A DNA stretch of 64,000 nt from Alphaproteobacteria bacterium (GTDB lineage Bacteria; Pseudomonadota; Alphaproteobacteria; Micavibrionales; Micavibrionaceae), in NCBI GenBank assembly GCA_024279035.1, contig JAJRSA010000001.1, positions 1 to 64,000 on the forward strand, read 5' to 3'. The stretch's first letter is position 1; the number at the start of each line of letters is the position of its first letter. The translations under genes and the position numbers were made by a program. The notes under the pieces are model-generated. The model did not search any database. It had not been told where the DNA came from and saw only the letters and a list, made by a program, of their open reading frames with translations. Positions 7,267-16,504 of this stretch are shown piece after piece.

Positions 7267-8328
7267 CTAAAAGGGCATGGGATATTGCCTGTACACTTTA
7301 TCAATGTCTTGAAGGATTTTGTCCGATAATACAAGATCAAAAGCAGAAATATTGCTTTTCAATTGCGCCATCGACGTCGCCCCAATAATCGTAGACGTCA
7401 CAAAGTTCTGCTGATTACAGAAGGCTAAAGCCATCTGTGTGGGGTCGAGAGAGTGTTTTTTGGCGACGCCTAAATAGGCGTCAACAGCGGCATGAGCTTG
7501 GGGGCAATTTCGATAATTATCAACATCATCTTGAACCTTAATAGATGTTGCCCATCGCGTTCCTTCAGGAATAATACCATCTTTATATTTTCCGCTTAAC
7601 ATTCCTGTCCCAAGAGGAGACCAAGGCATATAAGCTATATTTTCCTGCACACAGGTTTCTGCCACATACGGATCATCACTCCGATTTAATAAACTAAACT
7701 CATTTTGGATAGAAACCATAGAAGGCAAGCTATACTCTTTTGCAAGCTCTTTATACTTCATGATTCCCCACGACGTATCATCAGAAAGCCCTATAAACTT
7801 CACTTTCCCTTCTTTCACAACATCCCCTAATGCTCTTAAAATATCAAGGCAGTTATCAATTACTTCTTGTGGATTTTCTTTCGAAAAATCAATAAGGCCA
7901 GAAAAAGTCTGTCCAAAATGTGGAAAATCTCGATTTGGCCAATGAAGTTGATAGAGATCAATATAATCAGTTTGCAACCGTTTAAGAGAAGCCTCAAGTG
8001 CGCTTTTAAGGCTTGATCCTGTCAAAGGGGCTCCATTTCGTACCCAAGGCACCCCTCCCCCAGAAACCTTAGATGCCAAAATTACACTTTCCCGACGCTT
8101 ACTCTTTTGAAACCAGCTCCCAATAATTTCTTCTGTTTTCCCGTATGTCGGCGCACTCGTCGGCACAGCATAAAGCTCAGCCGTATCCATAAAATTTATG
8201 CCCTGATCTAAGGCATATTCAATTTGCTCATGCCCTTCGGCTTCACTATTCTGCTCCCCCCATGTCATCGTGCCCAAACACACACGAGAGACATCAAGGC
8301 CACTGGATCCTAATTTTGAATAGTTCAT
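7267..8328 (-). CDS. aldo/keto reductase, Tas-like
   Basis: It is a predicted NADPH-dependent (beta/alpha)8 oxidoreductase of 353 residues. From the chosen start MNYSKLGSSGLDVSRVCLGT, the family tetrad is visible: Asp48, Tyr53 (DTAELYAV), Lys87 (ASKVSG) and the His in LYQLHWPNRDF. The overall pattern, including the SAPTYGKTEEIIGSW segment, matches the Tas subgroup. The frame is open 30 codons further upstream, but that extension translates a palindromic repeat and is rejected; AAAAGGAC precedes the ATG at 8328. It leads the bioB-bioC operon. A link to biotin synthesis is not established. Confidence 0.85.
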   Translation of the reverse strand: MNYSKLGSSGLDVSRVCLGTMTWGEQNSEAEGHEQIEYALDQGINFMDTAELYAVPTSAPTYGKTEEIIGSWFQKSKRRESVILASKVSGGGVPWVRNGAPLTGSSLKSALEASLKRLQTDYIDLYQLHWPNRDFPHFGQTFSGLIDFSKENPQEVIDNCLDILRALGDVVKEGKVKFIGLSDDTSWGIMKYKELAKEYSLPSMVSIQNEFSLLNRSDDPYVAETCVQENIAYMPWSPLGTGMLSGKYKDGIIPEGTRWATSIKVQDDVDNYRNCPQAHAAVDAYLGVAKKHSLDPTQMALAFCNQQNFVTSTIIGATSMAQLKSNISAFDLVLSDKILQDIDKVYRQYPMPF

Positions 8329-8370
8329 ATTTGTCCTTTTCTGAGTTGTTGTATTGTCTAATTTTTTATG

Positions 8371-8440
8371 TACCACAGATGGACACGGATACACACGGAT
8401 TATTCTTCTTGGGATCAAAATCCGAGTGTATCTGTGGTAA
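8371..8440. repeat. imperfect inverted repeat (ACCACAGAT family)
   Basis: ACCACAGATGGACACGGAT (8372-8390) is matched in inverted orientation by ATCCGAGTGTATCTGTGGT (8420-8438), 16 of 19 positions. The loop is 29 bases. Repeats with this ACCACAGAT...CGGAT text are scattered in many bacterial genomes. Confidence 0.7.
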
Positions 8441-8654
8441 AAAGAGGGATTTTCTTGATTTTAACCCCTCATACCTCTCTGTTATTGTTTGTTTTTTTAT
8501 AGTTATTCAGTTCGTTCCTCAATTTTTAGAGCATAGGGGGGCTAGAAGATACAATAAACGGTTTTCCTTCTGATTTAATTTGGGATGTGTCTTTTTATAG
8601 AGAGCCATGATTCTATAGTAGGATATTATTCCTACAATGTCAAGCTTATATAGT

Positions 8655-8691
8655 CGTTTAGAATAAGAACAAGGCATTCTTATTCTAAACG
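8655..8691. repeat. perfect 15-bp stem hairpin sharing an IS630-remnant end
   Basis: CGTTTAGAATAAGAA and TTCTTATTCTAAACG form a perfect 15-bp stem around CAAGGCA. The arm GTTTAGAATAAGAA recurs exactly at 21578-21591, at the 3' end of an IS630-family transposase remnant, which suggests a minimal palindromic derivative of that element's end. Confidence 0.65.
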
Positions 8692-8760
8692 GCGTTCAAG
8701 CCACGCAGGCTTTCGGCGGACTCCCGCCGCCTCGCAGTCGCTCGGGTCATCTTCAAAGAA

Positions 8761-8872
8761 TGTCATTCCTGCGAAAGCAGGAATCTACCTTCTCTCTATA
8801 AAGGCAGTGGCTTTGCCACTGACATATGGATCCCCGACGTTAAGGCGTGCTCTGCATGTCCTCGGGGATGAC
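8761..8872. repeat. REP doublet, copy 1
   Basis: It begins TGTCATTCCTGCGAAAGCAGGAATC and ends TCCCCGACGTTAAGGC...CTCGGGGATGAC, two hairpins in opposite orientation around a small AGTGGCTTTGCCACT hairpin. The central and right parts match a second copy at 14331-14439 almost base for base. The layout resembles REPIN or GTCATTCC-type REP elements. Confidence 0.8.
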
Positions 8873-8910
8873 GCGGAGGTGGAAAGGATATAGTAATGGA
8901 AAGTCTAAAA

Positions 8911-8987
8911 TGGTGGGCCCGGGCGGATTTGAACCGCCGACCGATCCGTTATGAGCGGATAGCTCTAACCAACTGAGCTACAGGCCC
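8911..8987 (-). tRNA. tRNA with anticodon CAU (Ile2 or elongator Met)
   Basis: The reverse strand gives a 77-base cloverleaf. The acceptor GGGCCTG pairs with CGGGCCC, the anticodon stem ATCCG/CGGAT holds loop CTCATAA (anticodon CAT), the T-arm is GGCGG TTCAAAT CCGCC, and A then CCA are encoded. The CAU anticodon could be elongator Met or the lysidine-modified tRNA-Ile2; the acceptor stem looks more like Ile2, but I cannot settle it by eye. The initiator tRNA is unlikely because positions 1 and 72 are paired. Confidence 0.9.
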
Positions 8988-9018
8988 CACCTGATGATGT
9001 GTATACACCAAAAAGAAA

Positions 9019-10983
9019 TTAAGTATCAAGGAAACTTCTCAGTTTTTTGCTTCGTGTTGGATGTTTAAGTTTACGGAGAGCTTTCGCTTCAATCTGACGG
9101 ATACGTTCACGGGTGACGTTAAATTGTTGGCCGACTTCCTCCAATGTGTGATCTGTGTTCATGCCGATCCCAAAGCGCATACGCAAAACACGTTCTTCTC
9201 TTGGGGTGAGAGAGGACAAAACGCGAGTGGTGGTTTCTCTAAGGTTAGAATGCACTGCTGAATCTACAGGGAGCAAGGCGTTTTCATCCTTGATAAAGTC
9301 TCCCAAGCTTGAATCTTCTTCATCACCAACGGGAGTCTCAAGAGACACTGGCTCTTTAGCAATTTTAAGCACTTTACGGACTTTTTCAACAGGCATATGG
9401 AGACGTTCGGCCAGCTCTTCTGGGGTGGGCTCGCGTCCAATCTCATGGATCATCTGACGGCTTGTCCGTACAATTTTATTGATTGTTTCAATCATATGCA
9501 CAGGAATACGGATGGTACGCGCTTGATCCGCAATAGAGCGCGTGATCGCTTGTCTGATCCACCATGTGGCATAGGTTGAAAATTTATAGCCGCGACGATA
9601 TTCAAATTTATCAACGGCCTTCATGAGACCAATATTTCCTTCTTGAATAAGGTCGAGAAACTGGAGGCCACGGTTTGTGTATTTCTTGGCAATTGAAATC
9701 ACAAGACGGAGGTTAGCTTCTACCATTTCTTTTTTGGCGCGCCCTGCTTCTTTCTCTCCTTTTTTGACGGTTTCCACGATACGGCGGAATTCGGAAATCG
9801 GAAGCATGGCTTCTTCTGCAATCTCCATGATATCACCCTTAAGGAAATCCACTTCATCTTTGTGTTTTTCAACGAAGTCTTTCCAGCCTTTACCTTTGAA
9901 CGAGGTGGCTTGATCCATCCATGTTGGATCTAATTCTGTTCCATAATAGCGATCAAGAAAATCTTGGCGTCCCACTTTACAAGCAACAGCCGCGCGCATA
10001 ATACGTCCTTCTACAGTCACCAACCTGCGGTTCATACCATACAGACGGTCAATGATTTGCTCAATCCGTGCATTATTCAAATGCACACCATTCATAAGGT
10101 CAACCATCTCTCGCTTGAGAGACTCGTATTTTTTAGTGGATTTTGCCTCAGGCTCATCGCCTTTTTGAACGGCGTCCAAACGGACAATTTGGACTTTTTG
10201 CATTTTCTTGTAGGTTTTATGAATTTTGGAGAAAACCTCGAGGACTTTGGGCATAACCTCTTCTTCCATTGATGCCAGAGAAATATTTACTTCTTCTTCC
10301 TCCTCATCGTCGTCTTCGTTTTTAGACTTTTCAGAGGCGTCCTTCTCTGAGTCTCCAGAGTCACTTTTTGTTTCCTCTGTTGAAGGGTCTTTACTTTTAT
10401 CTTCTTCAGAGTTGTTCTTTATCGCATTCTCTGCCGTCACAATGGAGGTCTTTGGCCCATAGGTGGCGTCAAGATCAATGATATCGCGTAGAAGAATTTC
10501 TTCATCTGCCAGCGCTTTGTGCCACGCAATAATAGATTCGATGGCAAGGGGGCTTTCACACATCCCGCCAATCATCAACTCGCGCCCTGCTTCAATCCGC
10601 TTGGCAATGGCAATTTCACCTTCACGGGAGAGGAGCTCTACTGTCCCCATTTCTCGGAGATACATTCTGACAGGGTCATCTGTACGTCCTGTATCATCAT
10701 CTTTTATATTTCCGCTGGCGTTATATTCTTCAGCTTCTTCTTCATAGTCATCTTCTTTTTCAACAAGCTGGATACCCATCTCAGAAATAGCAGACATTAC
10801 ATCTTCAATTTGCTCGGACTCGAAATTTTCAGACGGCAAAACATCGTTGATTTCATCATAGGTCAAGAACCCACGCTTCTTTCCTAAGGCAAGAAGCTTT
10901 TTCATGATGGCTGCCAACGAGCCTTTTTTGGTGCGGGTGACTTTTACGGGCTCTTCTGTGTCTGTCTTTATCTTGTCTGCCAT
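9019..10983 (-). CDS. rpoD: RNA polymerase primary sigma factor RpoD
   Basis: This is the housekeeping sigma-70 factor, 654 residues. It contains region 1.1 (residues 20-80), region 1.2 with [12 protein letters not shown], a large acidic non-conserved insert (around residues 200-235, rich in Glu, Asp and Ser), and region 2 with [15 protein letters not shown], which melts and reads the -10. Regions 3 and 4 follow, with a C-terminal helix-turn-helix ([18 protein letters not shown]) for the -35. It lies 125 bases downstream of dnaG on the same strand, the conserved macromolecular-synthesis arrangement; rpsU is absent here. Confidence 0.97.
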   Translation of the reverse strand: MADKIKTDTEEPVKVTRTKKGSLAAIMKKLLALGKKRGFLTYDEINDVLPSENFESEQIEDVMSAISEMGIQLVEKEDDYEEEAEEYNASGNIKDDDTGRTDDPVRMYLREMGTVELLSREGEIAIAKRIEAGRELMIGGMCESPLAIESIIAWHKALADEEILLRDIIDLDATYGPKTSIVTAENAIKNNSEEDKSKDPSTEETKSDSGDSEKDASEKSKNEDDDEEEEEVNISLASMEEEVMPKVLEVFSKIHKTYKKMQKVQIVRLDAVQKGDEPEAKSTKKYESLKREMVDLMNGVHLNNARIEQIIDRLYGMNRRLVTVEGRIMRAAVACKVGRQDFLDRYYGTELDPTWMDQATSFKGKGWKDFVEKHKDEVDFLKGDIMEIAEEAMLPISEFRRIVETVKKGEKEAGRAKKEMVEANLRLVISIAKKYTNRGLQFLDLIQEGNIGLMKAVDKFEYRRGYKFSTYATWWIRQAITRSIADQARTIRIPVHMIETINKIVRTSRQMIHEIGREPTPEELAERLHMPVEKVRKVLKIAKEPVSLETPVGDEEDSSLGDFIKDENALLPVDSAVHSNLRETTTRVLSSLTPREERVLRMRFGIGMNTDHTLEEVGQQFNVTRERIRQIEAKALRKLKHPTRSKKLRSFLDT

Positions 10984-11108
10984 GATCTATCTTTATAATT
11001 TTTCTTTATAATTTTTACAATTTTCTCTTGTGAAACGAATCACATCTTTAACGCACTATTAGAGCGCATTTTCATCCCCTTGACAAAAGATGATTTCACT
11101 CTTCCCCA

Positions 11109-12980
11109 TCAAGCACTTTGTCCTTCAGAGATAATATCTCGTCCATTCTCCAGCAAACGACGCATCTCCATAACGCGATCTTCTGCCTCAGGAGAGAAAT
11201 GACGTAACAAATCCTGCTGTGCGTGTCTTAAATCATCTTCCAATTGTGCGTTTTCAATGCGCTTTATCATCTCATTTAATCCTTGCCGCGCTTTGTCTTC
11301 TAAAGCCTCTGGCCGTGCAAATGATGCATGTGTATACACACGTGGATGGAGAATTGCCTCAAGAGCTTCCTCACATCCAACCTCATTTAAATGGTGTTTT
11401 AGTGCCTGAGAGTCAAGTAAATTTTCATTTTCTCCGTCTTTTTCATGACTCCACCCTATGATGGCATCACATAGATTTAAAATATCATCCTCTAGCGCAT
11501 TTAAGCTCTCTAAATACCCTATATGATCTTGCAAAAGAATTGGATGATTAATCAATGTGGCCAACAAAATTGAGATATTCAAATTATGCTGTCGTGAAAA
11601 TGTGGGGCGCCGCAAAGACACTGTCCCTTTTTGTGTTTTCTTATTTGTCCTATTTGATTGCCCACGAAAATAGACCCAGAGTTTGCTTTTAAAGGCAGAT
11701 CGATAATGATGTTGGACGGATTTATCTTCTATACGCTCAACCAGTTGATAGAGTCTCTTTTCAAGCCCCGCTCTGCTTTCAGGGGTCTTATATTGCTTAT
11801 CTCCCACATGCATATTCCATATAAAATCAGACAGCGTTTGTGCGGATTGAAGATATGCCAACAAGGCTGTCTTACCTTTGTTCTTCAAAAGACTGTCAGG
11901 ATCTTCCCCCTCAGGAAGAAATGCCAGTTTAGCGCTGTGATTAGCTTTTAAAAGAGGAATCATCCGCTCGCACGCCCGCTCGGCGGCACGACGCCCTGCA
12001 TTATCGCCATCAAAACACAGCACTGGTGCTTTATCATTATGCTCTTTATCGTGTGGACTCATGGACCATAAAGAGACAATTTGATCCTCCGTGAGCGCTG
12101 TCCCCAATGGCGCAACAGCCCCTTGCAATCCTGCTTGATGACAAGCAATCACATCTAGGTAGCCTTCAACAACGATGGGTGTATGCCCATCGCGCGCGGC
12201 TTGGCGCGCATGTGACTCTCCAAACAGCATCCGTCCTTTATGGAACAAAGGCGTATCAGAGGAATTAATATATTTTGGTGGCGTAAAGTCGCTCTGTTGA
12301 GGGGGGCGGAGATGATCTGGCAACACACGCCCTCCGAAGGCCACCACGCGCCCGCGACGATCGCTGACAGGAAACATCACACGATCACGAAAGAAACTAT
12401 AAGGGTCTCCGCCTTTTGTTGATTGCCTGAGAAGCCCTGCTTCAATTAAGTCTTTATCCTCAAATCCTTCTGCTTTCATATGAGCGCGCAACGCCTGCCC
12501 GTCATTGGGGGCATAGCCCACCCGAAAAGACTCCAAAGAAGAGCCTGTAATCCCTCGCTTGAGCATATAGCCCAAGACATCTTGATGATAAATATCAAAA
12601 AGCTGAGTTTGAAACCACGTACACGCAACATCCACCACGCGATAGAGGTCTTTGGCATGTTTTTCTTGCTCTATAAAGGCAGGATCAGGCTTTGGCATTT
12701 GTAAGCCCGCTTGTGCCGCCAATGTCTCCACAGCCTCTACAAAAGAGAGATTGTCATGTTGCATCGAAAAGCCAATCACATCTCCATGCGCGCCACATCC
12801 AAAACAATGATAAAATTGTTTCTGATCATTAATCGTAAAAGAAGGGCTTTTTTCCTTATGGAACGGACAACACGCTTTATACTCACGCCCTGCCCGCGTG
12901 ACCTTAATCCGACGCCCTATTAACTCCGAGAGCTGAATACGCCCTCGAATATCCTCTAAAAACCGTGGTGAAATTGACAT
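11109..12980 (-). CDS. dnaG: DNA primase DnaG
   Basis: It synthesises RNA primers for replication. The 623-residue protein has an N-terminal CHC2 zinc finger (Cys38, His41, Cys59, Cys62 in CCPFHKEKSP...YHCFGCGA). Next comes the catalytic TOPRIM domain with VVEGYLDVIA near residue 265 and a CFDGDNAGRRAA metal segment. A C-terminal helicase-interaction region follows. The length is normal and all motifs are complete. It is the upstream partner of rpoD. Confidence 0.97.
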   Translation of the reverse strand: MSISPRFLEDIRGRIQLSELIGRRIKVTRAGREYKACCPFHKEKSPSFTINDQKQFYHCFGCGAHGDVIGFSMQHDNLSFVEAVETLAAQAGLQMPKPDPAFIEQEKHAKDLYRVVDVACTWFQTQLFDIYHQDVLGYMLKRGITGSSLESFRVGYAPNDGQALRAHMKAEGFEDKDLIEAGLLRQSTKGGDPYSFFRDRVMFPVSDRRGRVVAFGGRVLPDHLRPPQQSDFTPPKYINSSDTPLFHKGRMLFGESHARQAARDGHTPIVVEGYLDVIACHQAGLQGAVAPLGTALTEDQIVSLWSMSPHDKEHNDKAPVLCFDGDNAGRRAAERACERMIPLLKANHSAKLAFLPEGEDPDSLLKNKGKTALLAYLQSAQTLSDFIWNMHVGDKQYKTPESRAGLEKRLYQLVERIEDKSVQHHYRSAFKSKLWVYFRGQSNRTNKKTQKGTVSLRRPTFSRQHNLNISILLATLINHPILLQDHIGYLESLNALEDDILNLCDAIIGWSHEKDGENENLLDSQALKHHLNEVGCEEALEAILHPRVYTHASFARPEALEDKARQGLNEMIKRIENAQLEDDLRHAQQDLLRHFSPEAEDRVMEMRRLLENGRDIISEGQSA

Positions 12981-13029
12981 GCGCTATCTATAGCAGATAA
13001 AGAAGCGGAAAAGAAAAGGATTTTCTCGC

Positions 13030-13728
13030 TTACCTTTCATCCTGCTCAGAAATATACCATTCTGCTGTCCAAGACCACAGAGTTTCAAGATCTTTGTTGT
13101 AGAGATGAATTGAGGCAATTCGTCCGAGCATGAGCCAAAATTTTTGGTTAAAAATCTCTGTTTTTCCTTTTGAATCAACACGGTGAGGACGGACCTTTAA
13201 AACCATATAGGTACGCCCGTGATCAGATATTTTGTTTTTGATATAGGTCGCCTCCAATTTTCCCAAGGGAATAAACTTAAGAAGGTCAATATTTTGTGCA
13301 ATCACCGCAAAATTTTCATTCATATATTGATAGGGGAAAAACAAAGGACCCTCGGCTGAAAAATCGAGGTGAAGCCCAGAACGAGGGGAATCTTCTACTT
13401 TGGTTGTTATATTGGAGCGAATAATAACGTCTGTTTGATCTTCCTCAACAGTCGCATATTCAACTTCTAACTTTGCTATTTCTTCTTGGAGAACAGTCTC
13501 TTTTTTAGAATCAACGGCTGTTGCATATTCTTGTGTATTTTGCGCCCACTCTTGGTAATTAATCGTGCGCCCAGACATTTTATAAAAGAGAAGAGCCACA
13601 TCTTTTGGAACAGTAGAATCCTCAAATAATTGCGCCTGTGCTGTATGAATACTCAGTCCAAACACGACGAACAATAAAAGGAAACAGGCTATAAAAAATC
13701 GACGAAAGGGGGAAGTATATGAACGCAT
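13030..13728 (-). CDS. exported protein, DUF4852-like
   Basis: The 232-residue protein has a clear signal peptide (hydrophobic FFIACFLLLFVVFGLSI, cleavage near AQAQ) and a soluble mature domain that includes an aromatic C-terminal block (KFWLMLGRIASIHLY, then WSWTAEWYIS). It resembles, from memory, the alphaproteobacterial family annotated DUF4852, which has no known function. It is monocistronic by spacing: dnaG lies about 50 bases downstream and an oppositely oriented Smr gene lies upstream. Export to the periplasm is inferred from the signal peptide. Confidence 0.7.
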   Translation of the reverse strand: MRSYTSPFRRFFIACFLLLFVVFGLSIHTAQAQLFEDSTVPKDVALLFYKMSGRTINYQEWAQNTQEYATAVDSKKETVLQEEIAKLEVEYATVEEDQTDVIIRSNITTKVEDSPRSGLHLDFSAEGPLFFPYQYMNENFAVIAQNIDLLKFIPLGKLEATYIKNKISDHGRTYMVLKVRPHRVDSKGKTEIFNQKFWLMLGRIASIHLYNKDLETLWSWTAEWYISEQDER

Positions 13729-13835
13729 TATCTCTTTTTAATTTATAATTTATAATTTATAATTTTAAGTATCTTGTACTAAAATAAAGGAAAGTCAATA
13801 ATGTAGAATATCAGATAACACAGAAAAAAAAATTC

Positions 13836-14303
13836 ATGAGCTCAGATAATGATGATCTATGGGAGAGGATGATGGAGGATGTCACACCTTTATCTGATCA
13901 TGCGCGTGTACGCCCCTCAAAAAACAAGGAAACACCCTCTGTAAAATCACCTCAAAACGCCCCTCCTCCTCTGCCTCAAAAAAGAGGGAAAGATTTAGAT
14001 CATCGAACAGAGCAAAAACTTACACGAGGAAAAATGCATCTTGAAGGCCTGCTTGATCTTCATGGTATGACTCAAGACCAAGCACACCCCGCACTCAATC
14101 AGTTTATTCTCTCGGCCTTTGCCTGTAAAAAACGCTGTGTTCTGGTTATCACAGGCAAAGGCGCAGGAATCTTGAAAAAGAGCGTCCCTGAGTGGCTTAA
14201 TCAAACCCCGTTGACCTCTATTGTTCTCAAATCCATAGAGGCTCAGCCGAAAGACGGCGGAGAAGGTGCACTCTATGTGTATTTAAGACGAGATCGATCT
14301 TAG
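13836..14303 (+). CDS. Smr-domain protein
   Basis: The 155-residue protein has a polar, charged N-terminal half and a C-terminal Smr (MutS2-related) domain from about residue 68. It begins LEGLLDLHGMTQDQA and includes VLVITGKGAG and a final ALYVYLRR. Smr domains are nucleic-acid endonucleases or binders. Stand-alone versions such as E. coli SmrB (YfcN) cleave mRNA at collided ribosomes, but the role here is not established. The gene is transcribed divergently from the DUF4852-like gene and is followed by a REP doublet. Confidence 0.85.
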   Translation: MSSDNDDLWERMMEDVTPLSDHARVRPSKNKETPSVKSPQNAPPPLPQKRGKDLDHRTEQKLTRGKMHLEGLLDLHGMTQDQAHPALNQFILSAFACKKRCVLVITGKGAGILKKSVPEWLNQTPLTSIVLKSIEAQPKDGGEGALYVYLRRDRS

Positions 14304-14330
14304 AGTATATAATTCTCAATATATCCTATA

Positions 14331-14439
14331 TGTCATACTCGCGAAGGCGGGTATCCAGTCCATTATAAAGACAGTGGCTTTGCCACTGACATATGGATCC
14401 CCGACGTTAAGACATGCTCTGCATGTCCTCGGGGATGAC
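14331..14439. repeat. REP doublet, copy 2
   Basis: It begins TGTCATACTCGCGAAGGCGGGTATCCA and ends TCCCCGACGTTAAGACATG...CTCGGGGATGACA. From the central AGTGGCTTTGCCACTGACA to the right end it matches copy 1 (8761-8872) except at three or four bases. It lies between the 3' ends of the Smr and M23 genes and may also act as a transcription barrier. Confidence 0.8.
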
Positions 14440-14448
14440 AATTGGGCG

Positions 14449-15444
14449 TTAGAATATATCTAACGCCTTTTGAAGAGTTTGCACATTCTCCCCTCGTGAG
14501 ACCTTAATCTCAGCCTTATATGTCCCTTTCATCCATCCCCCCTCAGGTTTCTTTTGGCCGACGAAGTAATATTGTCTTGCCTTAAGATGATCTTGCGTGA
14601 GGGAGCGCTCAGCTAAAATGTTCCCCTTGGGATCTATAATATTGATTTCAATGAGATCCTCTGGTTTTGCTCCAAAATAAACACCCCAGAAAATAAGGAC
14701 GTCACTGTCTTTCTTTGGAGACTCCCCACGCTGCCCTTGAGAGATTTGAGTGAAATCTGGTTCTTGAGCAGTAAATCCTCCGTCATAAAGAGAAAAAGGC
14801 GTATAGAGCATCTCAGGAGAACTCCAGACAGACAACTCTGACTCCAGATTACACCCTCCTCCGTTTACGTTCCCCGTAAAAGGGTCAATCATCTTGCCAT
14901 CATAAATGACCGAGAAATGAAGATGAGGATGTTCACTGACACCTGATAATCCGACCTGTGCAATTTTTTGCCCTGCACGGACTTTATCTCCTTTTTGAAC
15001 CTGCAACGATCCATTTTTTAAATGGCAATATTGGGTAAGAAACCCTGCCCCATGATCTATAATAATACCATTCCCACATCCTTTTTCCTCCTGACGAATT
15101 CTGTCCATCTCTTCTTGATCTTTAAACGCGTCCTTTTCGCCCTCCCGCGCACGAAAAACAAACCCTCCTACGGCAGCTTTGACATCCACGCCTTTTTCAA
15201 ACTCATGCATACTTCGTATCGCAATATCTGTTCCATTGTGGCTATCGTAAGATCTCCCTCCACAGGTAAAATCCCGTGAGATCTCTGTGTCCGACTCCAT
15301 ATCCACATAATTCATCACCCAACAATCCTCGTTTATTTCACACGCCACAGGAAGGAGAAGAGAAACAGGAGGCCTTTGCGCCAACGCACTCCCCATGATC
15401 GTAAGAAGAGAGAGGACGGAGAGGGGTAATAAGTATCTTGTCAT
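14449..15444 (-). CDS. secreted M23-family metallopeptidase
   Basis: About 331 residues begin MTRYLLPLSVLSLLTIMGSA, a signal peptide cleaved near ALAQ. The LytM/M23 domain carries HNGTD (first zinc ligands) and HPHLHF (HxH). M23 enzymes cut peptidoglycan cross-bridges or, if inactive, act as regulators; here the zinc motifs look complete. An acidic insert with a lone Cys (EEKGCGNG) sits between the motifs, and a beta-rich C-terminal domain (DVLIFWGVYFGAK...) follows. The frame is open 19 codons upstream, but only the shorter start gives a proper signal peptide. The monocistronic gene ends beside a REP doublet. Confidence 0.85.
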   Translation of the reverse strand: MTRYLLPLSVLSLLTIMGSALAQRPPVSLLLPVACEINEDCWVMNYVDMESDTEISRDFTCGGRSYDSHNGTDIAIRSMHEFEKGVDVKAAVGGFVFRAREGEKDAFKDQEEMDRIRQEEKGCGNGIIIDHGAGFLTQYCHLKNGSLQVQKGDKVRAGQKIAQVGLSGVSEHPHLHFSVIYDGKMIDPFTGNVNGGGCNLESELSVWSSPEMLYTPFSLYDGGFTAQEPDFTQISQGQRGESPKKDSDVLIFWGVYFGAKPEDLIEINIIDPKGNILAERSLTQDHLKARQYYFVGQKKPEGGWMKGTYKAEIKVSRGENVQTLQKALDIF

Positions 15445-15586
15445 GTGGGGTCTCCAATTACTTTCTCGGTTAAATCTTTCATACACAGTTATAGCCATCA
15501 TCCTATTTTCTCTTTATCTTTTCACTGGCATTCTTACTAAATATTGTTAATATTACAATGCTTTTAATCAATTTAAGGAGATCACC

Positions 15587-16504
15587 ATGGGTGGATTTAT
15601 TTTAGTGTTTGTGGCGCTGGCCATTGTTCTTGTCTTTATGGGCGTCAAGGCTATCTCACAAGGATATGAATATACAATTGAACGCTTTGGAAAATACACA
15701 CAAACACTTGGGCCTGGGCTTCATTTTATTATCCCAATCGTAGACAAAGTTGGAAATAAGATCAACATGATGGAGTCTGTTCTTGATGTTCCATCTCAAG
15801 AGGTTATCACCAAAGATAATGCTCTTGTTCAAGTGGATGGAGTTATCTTTTATCAAGTGCTCAATGCGGCAAAAGCGGCCTATGAAGTGCGTCATCTTGA
15901 ACGCGCTGTTTTAAACTTAACCATGACCAATATTCGAACCGTGATGGGGTCTATGGATCTTGATGCTCTTCTCTCAGAACGAGATCATATTAACGCCAAG
16001 CTTTTAAACGTTGTGGATGATGCGACAGCGCCTTGGGGGTTGAAAGTCACCCGTATTGAGATTAAAGACATTACCCCTCCTCGTGATCTCGTTGAGTCCA
16101 TGGCCCGCCAGATGAAAGCGGAACGAGATAAACGCGCCACTATCTTAGAAGCTGAAGGAGGGCGTCAATCTGAGATCCTCCACGCCGAAGGAGAAAAACA
16201 AGCCACTATCTTAGAAGCTGAGGGTCGTCGTGAAGCTGCTTATCGGGATGCGGAAGCCCGTGAACGAGAAGCACAGGCCGAAGCCGAAGCCACAACTCTT
16301 GTCTCTAATGCAATTTCCAATGGAAATATTCAAGCTATCAACTATTTTGTGGCTCAAAAATATGTAGAGGTTCTTGGCAAGATTGCAACATCCCCCAATC
16401 AAAAAGTTCTCCTGATGCCTCTTGAGGCCGCCAATGTGATTGGCGCCATTGGAGGAGTGGCAGAAATAGCCAAAGAAGCCTTTGGAAAAAACGATCAAAA
16501 ATGA
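15587..16504 (+). CDS. SPFH/stomatin-family membrane protein, QmcA-like
   Basis: The 305-residue protein has one N-terminal membrane segment ([17 protein letters not shown]) and a band-7/SPFH domain (about residues 25-190, with [16 protein letters not shown]). A coiled-coil follows with repeated ILEAEG and ILHAEGEKQ units (about 195-245). Stomatins oligomerise in membrane microdomains and work with an NfeD partner. AAGGAG precedes the ATG. Its TGA overlaps the next ATG (ATGA), and the NfeD partner comes only after two inserted HEPN-MNT genes, so all four are probably one transcript. Confidence 0.92.
   Translation: MGGFILVFVALAIVLVFMGVKAISQGYEYTIERFGKYTQTLGPGLHFIIPIVDKVGNKINMMESVLDVPSQEVITKDNALVQVDGVIFYQVLNAAKAAYEVRHLERAVLNLTMTNIRTVMGSMDLDALLSERDHINAKLLNVVDDATAPWGLKVTRIEIKDITPPRDLVESMARQMKAERDKRATILEAEGGRQSEILHAEGEKQATILEAEGRREAAYRDAEAREREAQAEAEATTLVSNAISNGNIQAINYFVAQKYVEVLGKIATSPNQKVLLMPLEAANVIGAIGGVAEIAKEAFGKNDQK

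Larger units (their letters stand above)
8329..8910. other. repeat-rich intergenic region, 582 bases
   Basis: No gene is supported here. It holds an imperfect 19-bp inverted repeat (8371-8440), a perfect 15-bp hairpin (8655-8691), a GC-rich stretch (8690-8755) unlike its surroundings, and one copy of a 110-bp REP doublet (8761-8872). The divergence of content suggests a landing zone for small repeats between the biotin operon and the tRNA. Confidence 0.7.

Noticed and set aside
8329-8418. 30-codon N-terminal extension of the aldo/keto reductase
   Set aside because: The extension translates the ACCACAGAT repeat, has no family similarity, and a good ribosome site precedes the internal ATG.
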